31,521 nt of DNA from an uncultured Oscillospiraceae bacterium (GCA_910577525.1 CAJTLI010000028.1:1-31521); one strand, 5' to 3'. Counted from the stretch's first letter, positions 22,347 to 30,629 are shown. Notes: generated by a model not told the origin, from the letters alone. Translations and numbers: made by a program.

Positions 22347-23396
22347 TCACCCTTTGCCGGCCTTCTTTTTCTTTCTGTGTCTGATAACCAGCCATACGAT
22401 CAGCGCGATCAGCAAAACGATGATACAGATCGCAGCGGCGGCAACTATTTTAACCGTTTTTGCCAGGTCCAGCACTTCTCCGACGACCGGAAAAGACGGA
22501 TCATAGCTGCGCCCGTTATGCTCGTCGCCTTTCATGGTAACGCGCCACACTGTTCTGCCCCCTGTGGCAAGAAGCTCATCCAACGCCTCAATCCTGCTGC
22601 TGTCAAGATTACATGCCGCGCGGGCGTATGTATCCATTTCAAACATACTGTTTGCGTTGACCGGATAGTCCATCACGGCCCCGAAGGAGAACACAAAGCC
22701 CACATCCAGCGGAAAGGTGGGTATGTGCGGGGAACGCAGCCAATATCCGCTGTTTACGCCTTTGAACTGCGCCACCTTAGAGGCGTTGTCCGTAAAGCCG
22801 TACGCTTCGTTGGTGATCTCCTCAACAGACGGCAGAAAGATTCTGTCCCCTTCCAGCACCTTTTCCGCCGGGTCGAAATCCACCGTCCCGTTCGCAGCGC
22901 CGGGCAGAGGGATCGTAAAGCCGGGGATCACAATGCCGTCATCCGATCTGTTGGTCGGCAGGATCGCGAGCTTCTCCGCCTCGGTAAAGCGCTTCTCATA
23001 AAATTCACCGCACCAAAGCCGGATATCGCTGGCGCGATAATCGGTTACGCCGGGGTGTGCCTGAGCGTAATCCTCGCCCCGGTTGGAAAAGGATACCGAC
23101 ACATCCCCGATGTCCCGAAACAGCAGCGTTCCACCCTGATCGTCTCCAATCAGGTTCAGAGACACCAGGAACATGCCCTCCGTCCCCATGTTGGTATGTT
23201 CACTGTCAAGCACAAGCCACTTCCCATCAAAACCGGAGTTCTCATCCGGCGTTCCAAAGCAGAGAACATCTCCTGTCCGAATAGGCCGGGAATCCTGGGC
23301 GCCCTCCGCGAAGGCAGGTACTGCGGCGGTCTGAATAAGAACGGCTCCTATAACAGCGAGAGCGATTGCCCGAAACGATCTCTTTGTAAGCTTCAT
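22347..23396 (-). CDS. Secreted DUF6273-like protein with C-terminal membrane anchor
   Basis: A 349-residue protein with a signal peptide ending near AVPAFA-E (about residue 29). Its extracellular body resembles DUF6273 proteins (a WLVLDSEH strand pair, DIRLWCGEFYEKRFTEAEK, DRIFLPSVEEITN, and a GYWLRSP motif near 240). One C-terminal membrane helix (about 317-339) is followed by RHRKKKKAGKG. The family is common in Clostridia surface proteins; a fold related to formylglycine-enzyme/lectin-like domains has been suggested, and the function is unknown. The start at ATG 23396 is preferred over 23414 because of a typical signal (MKLTKRSF) with AAAGGG upstream. It is expressed from its own operator-bearing promoter, so it appears to belong to the same regulon as the glycosidases. 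Confidence 0.75.
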   Translation of the reverse strand: MKLTKRSFRAIALAVIGAVLIQTAAVPAFAEGAQDSRPIRTGDVLCFGTPDENSGFDGKWLVLDSEHTNMGTEGMFLVSLNLIGDDQGGTLLFRDIGDVSVSFSNRGEDYAQAHPGVTDYRASDIRLWCGEFYEKRFTEAEKLAILPTNRSDDGIVIPGFTIPLPGAANGTVDFDPAEKVLEGDRIFLPSVEEITNEAYGFTDNASKVAQFKGVNSGYWLRSPHIPTFPLDVGFVFSFGAVMDYPVNANSMFEMDTYARAACNLDSSRIEALDELLATGGRTVWRVTMKGDEHNGRSYDPSFPVVGEVLDLAKTVKIVAAAAICIIVLLIALIVWLVIRHRKKKKAGKG

Positions 23397-23505
23397 AATG
23401 ATTTTCCCTTTCATGCCCCCGATACTGGGGCCTGTTTAAACGCGCTCCGGCGGTCCTCTCTGCCGCGCGGCGCACGGCCGTCTCCGCCTCTATCCCGCCG
23501 CGTCC

Positions 23506-23573
23506 AGCATACACAAGACTCAGCCGCTTGGAAACGGCCGCCGCGCAGCTTTGCCCTCTTCCGGCATAACCTT
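23506..23573 (-). promoter_or_regulatory. LytTR-type operator and promoter of the DUF6273-like gene
   Basis: On the minus strand there are two boxes, AAGGTTATG (23573-23565) and AAAGCTGCG (23552-23544), 21 bp apart. Nine bases later comes -35 TTTCCA (23534-23529), a 17-bp spacer, and -10 TATGCT (23511-23506). The leader before the start at 23396 is about 100 bases. The upstream box starts only six bases beyond the stop of the MacB-type gene, and no terminator is visible between. Confidence 0.75.
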
Positions 23574-23578
23574 TCCGC

Positions 23579-26173
23579 TTACTCCGCGCGCAGGGCGGCC
23601 ACCGGGTCCTTCCCGGCGGCGCTCCGGGCGGGAAGGATGCCCGCGGCCGCTGTGATGGCCACGCTCAGCGCCACCAGCACCGCCGCCGCCGTCCAAGGCA
23701 GGGACGCCCGCAGCCCGTCCGCCCCCAGCAGGTTCTGGATCATGGAGTTGGCCGGGAGGGTGAGCAGCATGGATACCCCCACGCCCAGCGCCCCCGCCAG
23801 CAGGCCCACAATGATGGTCTCGGCGTTGAACACCTGGGAGATGTTCCGCTTGGACGCGCCGATGGCCCGGAGGATGCCGATCTCCTTGGTGCGCTCCATG
23901 ACGGAGATATGGGTGATAATGCCGATCATGATGGAGGACACCACCAGCGACACCGCCACAAAGGCGATGAGCACATAGGAGATGGCGTTAATCATGGAGC
24001 TCACCGAGCCGGTGAGCAGAGCCGCATAGTCGGTGTAGGCGATGCGCTCCGCCTCCGCCGCGCCCGCGTTGTAGCGCTCAATGCAGGTGGACACCGCCTC
24101 CTTGGCGTCAAAGCTGTCGGTGTAGATGCTGATGGAGGCGGGGGCGTCCAGGCTGACCTTGCCGAAGGCGGCCATATTATCGGCGTAGCTGCCGCCCGCG
24201 ATGTACTCGTCATAGACCATGAGCAGGATGTCCTGGTCCGGCGTCCCGGCCAGCCAGCGGTCCATGGCCGCCGCCTCAAAGGCCATGCCGTTGAGCACAT
24301 TGAGCTTCGGGTCCGCCTCCTGGGCGAGCACCACGGGGCTCCCGTCGGTGCGGGCGATCACATAGTCGGTCAGCAGCTGTGTGTAGGCTACCGGGCCGGT
24401 AAGGCTGGCGTTGTCCGCGCCCTCGGCGGGACGGATTACGCCGGTGATGCTCAGCTCCACCGCGCCGTCCAGCAGGCTCTCCGCCTCCATGGCGCTGTCG
24501 GTCAGGGTAAACGTGCCGTCTCCGTTATCACGGTACAGGTCGCAGGTGGGAAGCAGATAGAAGGCGTGGCCGCAGATATCTTGATAATCCCAGGCGTGTT
24601 CCTCCGCCGCCTCGCCGTCTTTGATTGCCTCCGTAATTTTCCTGTACTCCTCCCCGGTCATGAGTCCCAGCTGGTACAGCTTTTCTGCGGGAATTGAGTT
24701 GTTTTCATCCAGCACCAGCACCACTTCATCGTATTTCTCCGGCCAAGCGCCGTAAAGCAGCTCATAGTTTTCCTGGAGAATGGGGTTCACCGGCCCGCCG
24801 TCGGGGGCAGGCATGAGCTGGCAGAAGTTCTCCGCCCCGCCGCCGGAGCCGCCCAGCAGGCTGGCCATCTGCTGCATGCCGGACATGGAACCGCCCATGG
24901 CCGCGCCGCCGGCCCAGCTGGGCACGGCGGAGGAGCCGGCCGCGTCCACATCGGCGTCGGAGGGCACCAGAACCCCGTCCCCGTCGCGGGAGTAGACGGA
25001 AAAGCCCACGTTGTAGCCGTAGACCACGCCGTTTTCGCCCAGATACTGGTGGATTTCGCTGTCCGGATCGTCCAGATACCGCTTGAAGGCGGTGAGGTTG
25101 TTCTCCTTGATGTTGGAGGCCACCGCCTCGCTGGCCTCCAGCGCTTCATACCCGGCGTAGACCCGCAGGCGGTCCTCGGTGCGCTCCGGCTGCCCGCCGG
25201 CCATGCCGGCCTGGAGGCCCATCATGCCGGATATATCCACAGTTTGGGCGTCAATCGTGATGGGATAGGAGGCCATGGTGCTCTTCTGGATATCGGCGAT
25301 ATAGCCGTTCACCCCGCTGGACAGCGCCAGAATCAGGGCGATGCCGATGATGCCAATGGACCCGGCGAAGGCGGTGAGGAGGGTGCGGCCCTTCTTGGTC
25401 CAAAGGTTGTTGAAGCTCAGGGCGAGGGCGGTGGAAAAGGACATTTTCGCCCTGCCGGGGGCCTGGGCCAGGATCGTCCGGGGCTGCTTCTCCGGGGCGA
25501 GGGGGCTGCTGTCATCCACAATTCTGCCATCCCGCAGCCTGACGATGCGGGTGGAGTACCGCTCGGCCAGCTCACCGTTGTGGGTGACCATGACCACCAG
25601 CCGCTTTTCCGCCACCCTCTTCAGCAGCTCCATTACCTGTACGGAGGTCTCGCTGTCCAGCGCCCCGGTTGGCTCGTCGGCCAGCAGAATATCCGGGTCG
25701 TTTACCAGCGCCCGGGCGATGGCCACCCGCTGCATCTGGCCGCCGGAGAGCTGGTTCGGCTTTTTGTGGCCCTGATCCCCCAGCCCGACCTCCTCCAGCG
25801 CCTTTCGCGCCCTGGCCCGGCGCTCCTTCCCGGACACGCCGCCGATGGTGAGGGCAAGCTCCACATTGGCCAGGACGGACTGGTGAGGGATGAGGTTATA
25901 GCTCTGGAACACAAAGCCGATGGTGTGGTTCCGGTAGCCGTCCCAGTCCCGGTCCTTGTACCGCTTGGTGGACACGTCGTTGATGAGCAGGTCGCCGCCG
26001 TCATAGCGGTCCAGCCCGCCGATGATGTTCAGAAGGGTGGTCTTGCCGGAGCCGCTGGGGCCCAGGACAGAGACAAATTCGCTGTCCCGGAAGGACAGGC
26101 TGACGCCGTCCAGCGCCTGCTGGACCAGTTCGCCGGTCTGGTATCGTTTCGATATTTCTTTGAGCTGAAGCAT
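23579..26173 (-). CDS. MacB-type ABC transporter, ATPase fused to permease
   Basis: An 864-residue fusion. It has an N-terminal ABC ATPase (about 1-230) with Walker A GPSGSGKT (38-45), LSGGQ (142-146) and Walker B LLADEPTGALD (163-173). A first membrane helix follows (about 268-290, GIIGIALILALSSG), then a large extracytoplasmic domain (about 295-730), and three C-terminal helices with the FtsX-type motif MERTKEIGILRAIGASKRNI. The extracytoplasmic part contains a Gly/Met/Ser-rich stretch near 410-440. This plan (MacB/LolCDE superfamily, type VII) fits mechanotransmission transporters used in peptide export or antimicrobial-peptide defence. The start ATG 26173 has AAGGAAG upstream; the longer frame is unneeded. 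It is divergent from the OmpR-type system, which probably controls it through the phased repeats between them. Confidence 0.92.
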   Translation of the reverse strand: MLQLKEISKRYQTGELVQQALDGVSLSFRDSEFVSVLGPSGSGKTTLLNIIGGLDRYDGGDLLINDVSTKRYKDRDWDGYRNHTIGFVFQSYNLIPHQSVLANVELALTIGGVSGKERRARARKALEEVGLGDQGHKKPNQLSGGQMQRVAIARALVNDPDILLADEPTGALDSETSVQVMELLKRVAEKRLVVMVTHNGELAERYSTRIVRLRDGRIVDDSSPLAPEKQPRTILAQAPGRAKMSFSTALALSFNNLWTKKGRTLLTAFAGSIGIIGIALILALSSGVNGYIADIQKSTMASYPITIDAQTVDISGMMGLQAGMAGGQPERTEDRLRVYAGYEALEASEAVASNIKENNLTAFKRYLDDPDSEIHQYLGENGVVYGYNVGFSVYSRDGDGVLVPSDADVDAAGSSAVPSWAGGAAMGGSMSGMQQMASLLGGSGGGAENFCQLMPAPDGGPVNPILQENYELLYGAWPEKYDEVVLVLDENNSIPAEKLYQLGLMTGEEYRKITEAIKDGEAAEEHAWDYQDICGHAFYLLPTCDLYRDNGDGTFTLTDSAMEAESLLDGAVELSITGVIRPAEGADNASLTGPVAYTQLLTDYVIARTDGSPVVLAQEADPKLNVLNGMAFEAAAMDRWLAGTPDQDILLMVYDEYIAGGSYADNMAAFGKVSLDAPASISIYTDSFDAKEAVSTCIERYNAGAAEAERIAYTDYAALLTGSVSSMINAISYVLIAFVAVSLVVSSIMIGIITHISVMERTKEIGILRAIGASKRNISQVFNAETIIVGLLAGALGVGVSMLLTLPANSMIQNLLGADGLRASLPWTAAAVLVALSVAITAAAGILPARSAAGKDPVAALRAE

Positions 26174-26220
26174 GAGACGACTTCCTTTCCTAATGGATGG
26201 GGCCATTATGGAAGCCAAAT

Positions 26221-26262
26221 CTCAAATCAACCTCAAGCAAACTTCAACCCAGCCTCAAATCG
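26221..26262 (-). promoter_or_regulatory. Four 11-bp-phased repeats, probable OmpR-family operator (ABC side)
   Basis: Copies of C/TTCAA start at 26221, 26232, 26243 and 26254, each exactly 11 bp apart (minus-strand core TTGAG or TTGAA). This is the head-to-tail arrangement bound by OmpR/PhoB-type regulators. A -10-like CATAAT lies at 26210-26205 on the minus strand, in front of the transporter start; a clear -35 at standard distance is not seen. Confidence 0.65.
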
Positions 26263-26280
26263 AAAAATTTTCTCCCGGTG

Positions 26281-26310
26281 TTGAGGTTCAGTTGAGGTTT
26301 GCGGTATAAT
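26281..26310 (+). promoter_or_regulatory. Promoter of the OmpR-type system with direct repeats
   Basis: TTGAGGTT occurs at 26281-26288 and 26292-26299 (11 bp apart). The first copy doubles as the -35 (TTGAGG), with an 18-bp spacer and a perfect -10 TATAAT at 26305-26310. Overlap of the repeats with the -35 and spacer suggests direct control by the regulator encoded downstream. Confidence 0.8.
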
Positions 26311-26338
26311 ATGGGCCATCATACTGGGAGGTGGGCGG

Positions 26339-27025
26339 ATGTTTCATATATTAGTGGTGGAAGACGACCGGGATCTGCGGGAGCTGTTCTGCGCGGTGCT
26401 GTCGGATCACGGCTACACACCGCTCCCGGCGGAGGACGGAATTTCCGCCTTCGATGTGCTGGAGGGTGCCGATGTGGACCTCATCATTTCCGACGTGATG
26501 ATGCCCCGGATGGACGGGTTTGAGATGACCCGCGCCCTGCGGGAGGCGGGCTACACCATGCCCGTGCTGCTCATCACCGCCCGGGAGAGCGCCGCCGACA
26601 AGCGGGAGGGCTTCCGGGCCGGAACGGACGACTACATGGTCAAGCCCATCGACGTGAACGAGATGGTGTGGCGGGTGGAGGCGCTGCTGCGCCGCAGTCA
26701 GATGGCGAGCCGGCGCAGAACAAAGCTGGGCGGCGCGGAGCTGGACTGCGACACCCTGACCGTCCGCACCCAGGCCGGGTCGGCGGAGCTGACTCAGAAG
26801 GAGTTCTATCTGCTCTACAAGCTGGCGGCCTCCCCCAACCGCATCTTTACCCGCCGCCAGATCATGGACGACGTCTGGGGGCCGGACAGCGAGGCGGACC
26901 CCCACACCCTGGACGTGCATATCAGCCGCCTGCGGGAACGGTTTAAGGACAGCCCGGACTTTCGGATCGTCACCGTCCGGGGGCTGGGCTATAAGGTGGT
27001 GGAGGGCGATGGCTATGCGCGGTAA
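26339..27025 (+). CDS. OmpR-family response regulator
   Basis: A 228-residue regulator. The receiver domain (1-115) has E8-D9-D10, phospho-acceptor D52 in IISDVMMP and conserved Lys in MVKPID; the C-terminal winged helix (about 130-225) has the motifs ELTQKEFYLLYKLA, RIFTRRQIMDDVWG and VDVHISRLR-like DVHISRLRERF. The start ATG 26339 follows GGGAGG. It overlaps the kinase gene by 17 bases. It likely binds the 11-bp-phased TTGAGG repeats on both sides of the intergenic region and so controls itself and the MacB-type transporter. Confidence 0.95.
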   Translation: MFHILVVEDDRDLRELFCAVLSDHGYTPLPAEDGISAFDVLEGADVDLIISDVMMPRMDGFEMTRALREAGYTMPVLLITARESAADKREGFRAGTDDYMVKPIDVNEMVWRVEALLRRSQMASRRRTKLGGAELDCDTLTVRTQAGSAELTQKEFYLLYKLAASPNRIFTRRQIMDDVWGPDSEADPHTLDVHISRLRERFKDSPDFRIVTVRGLGYKVVEGDGYAR

Positions 27026-28040
27026 GACGCTCAAACTGTCCACTGTGCTCTCCGGCATGATCTTTCTGTCCATGCACGTGACGGCGCTGCTGTCGATCTC
27101 GATGATGTCGGCGCTTTTGTCCGCGGGCGTCCGGGGCATCGTCATGATCCTGTCCGTCGCCGCCGCCTGCACGTCCGCGGCGCTGCTGATCCCCCGGCTG
27201 TTCAGCCGCAGGCTGCTCACGGTGCTGACCGGCATGAACCAGGCCGCCGGGGAGGTGGCAAAGGGGAATTTCGATATCACCCTGGATGAAAATATCCCCG
27301 TGGAGGAGCTGCGGGACATGGCCCACAGCTTCAACCGCATGACGCGGGAGCTGGCGGGGACGGAGCTGCTGCGAAGCGACTTTGTGGAGAACGTATCCCA
27401 CGAGTTCAAAACGCCCCTGTCCGCCATTGAGGGCTATGCCACCCTGCTTCAGAAGCCAGGGCTGTCCGGGGAGAAGCGGTCGGAATACACCGCGAAGATC
27501 CTGTATAACACCAAGCGCCTGTCCACGCTGACCAGCAGCATCCTCCTGCTGTCCCGTCTGGAGAATCAGGAGCTGGACATCCCCAGGGAGACCTTCTGTC
27601 TGGACGAGCAGCTCCGGGAGGTCATCCTCTCCCAGGAGGAGAGCTGGTCCGGGAAAGGGCTGGAACTGGACGTGGACCTGGACAGCGCCGACTACTGGGG
27701 GAACCGGGACCTGCTGGCCCATGTGTGGCAGAATCTGCTGGGCAACGCCGTCAAGTTCACCCCGGAGGGTGGGCAGATCCGCATCCGGCTGCGGCGGGAG
27801 GACGGCGGGGTGCTGGTAAGCGTGGCGGATTCCGGCCCCGGGATGAGCGAGGATGTCCGGCAGCGGGTGTTCGAGAAGTTCTACCAGGGCGACCCGTCCC
27901 GGGCCTCCCAGGGAGCCGGTCTGGGGCTGTCGCTGGCAAAGCGGATCGTGGATCTTCACCGGGGTGAAATATCTGTCTCCAGCCGGCAGGGGTCGGGGAC
28001 GGTTTTCACGGTGCGTCTTCATTTCCAGAAGCCGCAGTAG
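27009..28040 (+). CDS. Sensor histidine kinase with short sensor loop
   Basis: A 343-residue kinase. Two membrane helices (about 12-38 and 42-63) have only a few residues between them, followed by HAMP (about 64-118), HisKA with phospho-acceptor H131 in NVSHEFKTPLS, and an ATPase domain with N-box NLLGNAVKF, G1 DSGPGM and G2 GAGLGLSLAK. The near absence of an extracellular loop is the intramembrane-sensing layout, in which the kinase often depends on a neighbouring ABC transporter for signal. The MacB-type transporter across the divergent promoter is the obvious candidate. The start may be ATG 27009 or ATG 27015; GGAGG precedes both. Confidence 0.92.
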   Translation: MAMRGKTLKLSTVLSGMIFLSMHVTALLSISMMSALLSAGVRGIVMILSVAAACTSAALLIPRLFSRRLLTVLTGMNQAAGEVAKGNFDITLDENIPVEELRDMAHSFNRMTRELAGTELLRSDFVENVSHEFKTPLSAIEGYATLLQKPGLSGEKRSEYTAKILYNTKRLSTLTSSILLLSRLENQELDIPRETFCLDEQLREVILSQEESWSGKGLELDVDLDSADYWGNRDLLAHVWQNLLGNAVKFTPEGGQIRIRLRREDGGVLVSVADSGPGMSEDVRQRVFEKFYQGDPSRASQGAGLGLSLAKRIVDLHRGEISVSSRQGSGTVFTVRLHFQKPQ

Positions 28041-28170
28041 ATGAGAAACGGTGCCGGGCCGCCACAAGGCCCAAAGCGGAGGCCAGAGGGGCCTTGCCCG
28101 CGCCGGGTGGGCCTCGAAAAACCCCCAGGCCACCTGCCCCCGCTCCCCCGGCGGTTTTTCTAATTTCAAT

Positions 28171-28207
28171 CGAACATATGGACAATTCATTTTTCTTGGT
28201 GTATAAT
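28171..28207 (+). promoter_or_regulatory. Promoter with LexA-like box before the Y-family polymerase
   Basis: The -35 TGGACA (28179-28184), 17-bp spacer and -10 TATAAT (28202-28207) form a clear promoter. CGAACATATGGACA at 28171-28184 matches the left half and centre of the Firmicutes LexA box (CGAAC-N4-GTTYG), with the right half degenerate, and it overlaps the -35. SOS control is therefore likely but not certain. Confidence 0.65.
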
Positions 28208-28246
28208 AACGCCAGCTGGTGGGACGCTGGAAAGGGGGTGCCGGAT

Positions 28247-29770
28247 ATGAAAGAGCGCGTTTATTTTGCCATCGACCTTCGCAGCTTTTACGCTTCCGTG
28301 GAGTGCATTGAGCGCAATCTGGACCCCCTGACCACCAATCTCGTGGTGGCCGACAAGAGCCGAACTGACAAAACCATCTGTCTGGCGGTCACGCCCTCTT
28401 TGAAAGCCTACGGCATCTCCGGCAGGGCGCGGCTGTTTGAGGTGGTGCAGAAGGTGGCGGAGGTGAACGCCCTGCGGCGGCAGAAAGCCCCCGGACGGCA
28501 GCTCACCGGCTCCTCCTGGCATGACCCGGATGTGAAAGCCCACTCGGAGCTGGCCCTGGACTACCTGGTGGCCCCGCCCCGAATGGCCCACTATATCGAA
28601 TGGAGCACGAGGATTTACAACGTATATTTGAAGTATGTGGCGCCCGAAGATTTGTTCGCATATTCAATCGACGAGGTGCTGATGGACGTGACCAACTATC
28701 TGCCCACCTATAAGCTTACTCCCCGGGAGCTGGCCCGAAAAATCGTGTTGGACGTGCTGGACACCACCGGCATCACCGCCACGGCGGGCATTGGCACCAA
28801 CCTGTACTTGGCGAAGGTGGCCATGGATATCTGGGCCAAGCACACCAAGCCGGACAGGAGCGGCGTACGTATCGCGGCCATGGATGAGATGAGCTACCGC
28901 CGCCTGCTGTGGGATCACCGCCCCCTCACCGACTTTTGGCGGGTGGGACCGGGCTACGCCAAGAAGCTGGAGGCTCAGGGACTCTATACCATGGGGGACA
29001 TCGCCCGGTGCTCCGTTGGCAGTCCCGCCGACTACTACAACGAGGAACTTCTTTACAGGATGTTCGGCGTGAACGCGGAACTCCTGATCGACCATAGCTG
29101 GGGATATGAGCCGGTGACGATGGCCGACATCAAGGCGTATAAGCCCGAGGCAAAAAGCGTGGGTTCCGGCCAAGTGCTCACCAGCCCCTACACCTTCGGC
29201 AAAGCCCGGATGGTGGTCTGGGAGATGGCCGACCAGCTCGCCCTGGATCTGGTGAGCCAGCGGTTGGCAACCAACCAGCTCACCCTCACCGTGGGCTATG
29301 ACATTGAAAACCTGCGGGATTCCCAGCGCCGGAAGCAGTACCACGGCGAGGTCAAGACAGACCGCTACGGGCGGCAGATCCCCAAGCACGCCCATGGCAC
29401 CGCCAACCTGGAGGAGTACACCGCCTCCTCCAAGCGCATCACGGCGGCGATCCTGGAGCTGTATGACCGCATCGTGGACAGGAACCTGCTGATCCGGCGG
29501 ATGTACCTCGCCGCCAACCGGGTGATGAACGAGGCCGATATCCCCGCCGAACCCGTCATGGAGCAGCTTGATCTGTTCACTGACTACGCCGCCGCCCAGG
29601 CCCAAAAGGAAGCGGAGGCGGCGGAATTGGCCCGTGAGCGAAAGCTCCAGGAGGCCATGCTGGGCATCAAAAGCAAGTACGGCAAGAACGCCATTTTGAA
29701 GGGGACAAATCTGGTGGACGGCGCTACTGCCGCCGAACGGAATTCTAAAATCGGCGGGCACCGGGCCTGA
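28247..29770 (+). CDS. Y-family DNA polymerase (UvrX/UmuC-like)
   Basis: A 507-residue translesion DNA polymerase. The catalytic acids are D10 in FAIDLRSFYASVE and D142-E143 in YSIDEVLMDV; the palm-thumb region has GIGTNLYLAKVAMD; a HhH-like part and a little-finger domain follow. QLDLF at 440-444 is a sliding-clamp binding motif. A charged tail follows. Its length exceeds DinB (about 350-410) and fits the UvrX-type branch found in Firmicutes chromosomes and mobile elements, which commonly travels with YolD-like proteins, as here. The start ATG 28247 has AAAGGGGGTG upstream; the longer frame covers the promoter. It heads a three-gene unit. Confidence 0.92.
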   Translation: MKERVYFAIDLRSFYASVECIERNLDPLTTNLVVADKSRTDKTICLAVTPSLKAYGISGRARLFEVVQKVAEVNALRRQKAPGRQLTGSSWHDPDVKAHSELALDYLVAPPRMAHYIEWSTRIYNVYLKYVAPEDLFAYSIDEVLMDVTNYLPTYKLTPRELARKIVLDVLDTTGITATAGIGTNLYLAKVAMDIWAKHTKPDRSGVRIAAMDEMSYRRLLWDHRPLTDFWRVGPGYAKKLEAQGLYTMGDIARCSVGSPADYYNEELLYRMFGVNAELLIDHSWGYEPVTMADIKAYKPEAKSVGSGQVLTSPYTFGKARMVVWEMADQLALDLVSQRLATNQLTLTVGYDIENLRDSQRRKQYHGEVKTDRYGRQIPKHAHGTANLEEYTASSKRITAAILELYDRIVDRNLLIRRMYLAANRVMNEADIPAEPVMEQLDLFTDYAAAQAQKEAEAAELARERKLQEAMLGIKSKYGKNAILKGTNLVDGATAAERNSKIGGHRA

Positions 29771-29792
29771 GAAAACGGAGGAGGACAGTATC

Positions 29793-30212
29793 ATGATTGA
29801 TCTGCTGGACAAAAATATCCAACCTGGGATCGAAGAAATCGCCGAATACGTTAAAAATCCCTTGTTTGCCCGGTTTTGCTTGGAAATCAAGGAAAAATAT
29901 CACTGCACCGAAATAATTGAGTACAGCTCATGCAGCATGGAAAAGGGCTGGAACGTCAAATTCAAAAAGGCGGGGAAATCGCTGTGCACGATATATCTCC
30001 GGGAGGACTATTTTACCGCCATGGTGGTGGTGGGCCGGAAGGAAAAACCGCGCGTTGAGGAGATTCTCCCGGAATGCACGGCAGACTTGCGGCTTCTATA
30101 TGACCGGACACGGGAAGTGAACGGCCAGCGGTGGCTGATGATCGACCTGGAGGACGATGGCGAGCTGTACCGCGATGTTCTGCGGCTGATCCAGATCCGC
30201 CGGAACGGTTGA
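29793..30212 (+). CDS. DUF3788-like protein
   Basis: A 139-residue soluble protein that looks like the DUF3788 family, with YSSCSMEKGWNVKFKKAGKS and FTAMVVVGRKE in the middle and WLMIDLEDDGELYRDVLRLIQIR at the end. No catalytic motif is visible. The start ATG 29793 has GGAGGAGG upstream. It lies 22 bases after the polymerase and 27 before the YolD-like gene, all on one strand, so it is probably co-transcribed with them. Members of this family often occur as small stress- or resistance-linked genes; the role is unknown. Confidence 0.7.
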   Translation: MIDLLDKNIQPGIEEIAEYVKNPLFARFCLEIKEKYHCTEIIEYSSCSMEKGWNVKFKKAGKSLCTIYLREDYFTAMVVVGRKEKPRVEEILPECTADLRLLYDRTREVNGQRWLMIDLEDDGELYRDVLRLIQIRRNG

Positions 30213-30239
30213 CCGGCGCATCAACAGGAGGGCGTATCC

Positions 30240-30629
30240 ATGGGAGCGTACGACAACATCATCAACCTGCCTCACCCCACCTCCGCCAGACATCCCCGCA
30301 TGTCCATGGCGGACAGGGCGGCTCAATTCAGCCCCTTCGCCGCCCTGGTCGGCCACGGGGCCGCGATCGAGGAGACCGCCCGGCTCACGAACCGAAGAGT
30401 AGAGTTGACGGAGGAGGAAAAGGCCCTTCTGGACGATAAGCTCCGCCTGCTGCTGGAGACGGGCAGGGAGGGCGCGATCACTTACTTCCTGCCCGATGGG
30501 CGGAAGGACGGCGGGGCCTATGTCACCGCTGTGGGGACGGTCAAAAGGTTCGACCAGCTGGAGGGGTGGGTCATCCTCACAGACCGGACGGCCATCCCCA
30601 TCGAGGATATCTTGGAAATTGAAATCTAG
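30240..30629 (+). CDS. YolD-like protein
   Basis: A 129-residue protein with YolD-family features: DRAAQFSPFAALVGH near residue 26, helix LTEEEKALLDDKLRLLLE, and beta strands AITYFLPDG, GTVKRFDQLEGWVIL and PIEDILEIEI, a small beta-barrel-like core. YolD-like proteins are regularly encoded next to UvrX-type Y-family polymerases and are thought to assist or control them. The start ATG 30240 has AGGAGGG upstream. It is the last gene of the polymerase unit; a terminator follows. Confidence 0.85.
   Translation: MGAYDNIINLPHPTSARHPRMSMADRAAQFSPFAALVGHGAAIEETARLTNRRVELTEEEKALLDDKLRLLLETGREGAITYFLPDGRKDGGAYVTAVGTVKRFDQLEGWVILTDRTAIPIEDILEIEI

Noticed and set aside
20115..23978. A 1287-codon open frame on the plus strand opposite the rhamnosidase and neighbouring genes
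   Set aside because: It runs antisense across three real genes and their promoters, with low-complexity Gly/Val/His-rich product. Long antisense frames are expected in very GC-rich coding DNA.
28041..28170. Inverted repeats after the OmpR-type kinase (for example CAAGGCCC at 28065 with GGGCCTTG at 28089) as a terminator
   Set aside because: No T run follows the stem and several competing pairings exist in this GC-rich stretch; no clear terminator could be chosen.
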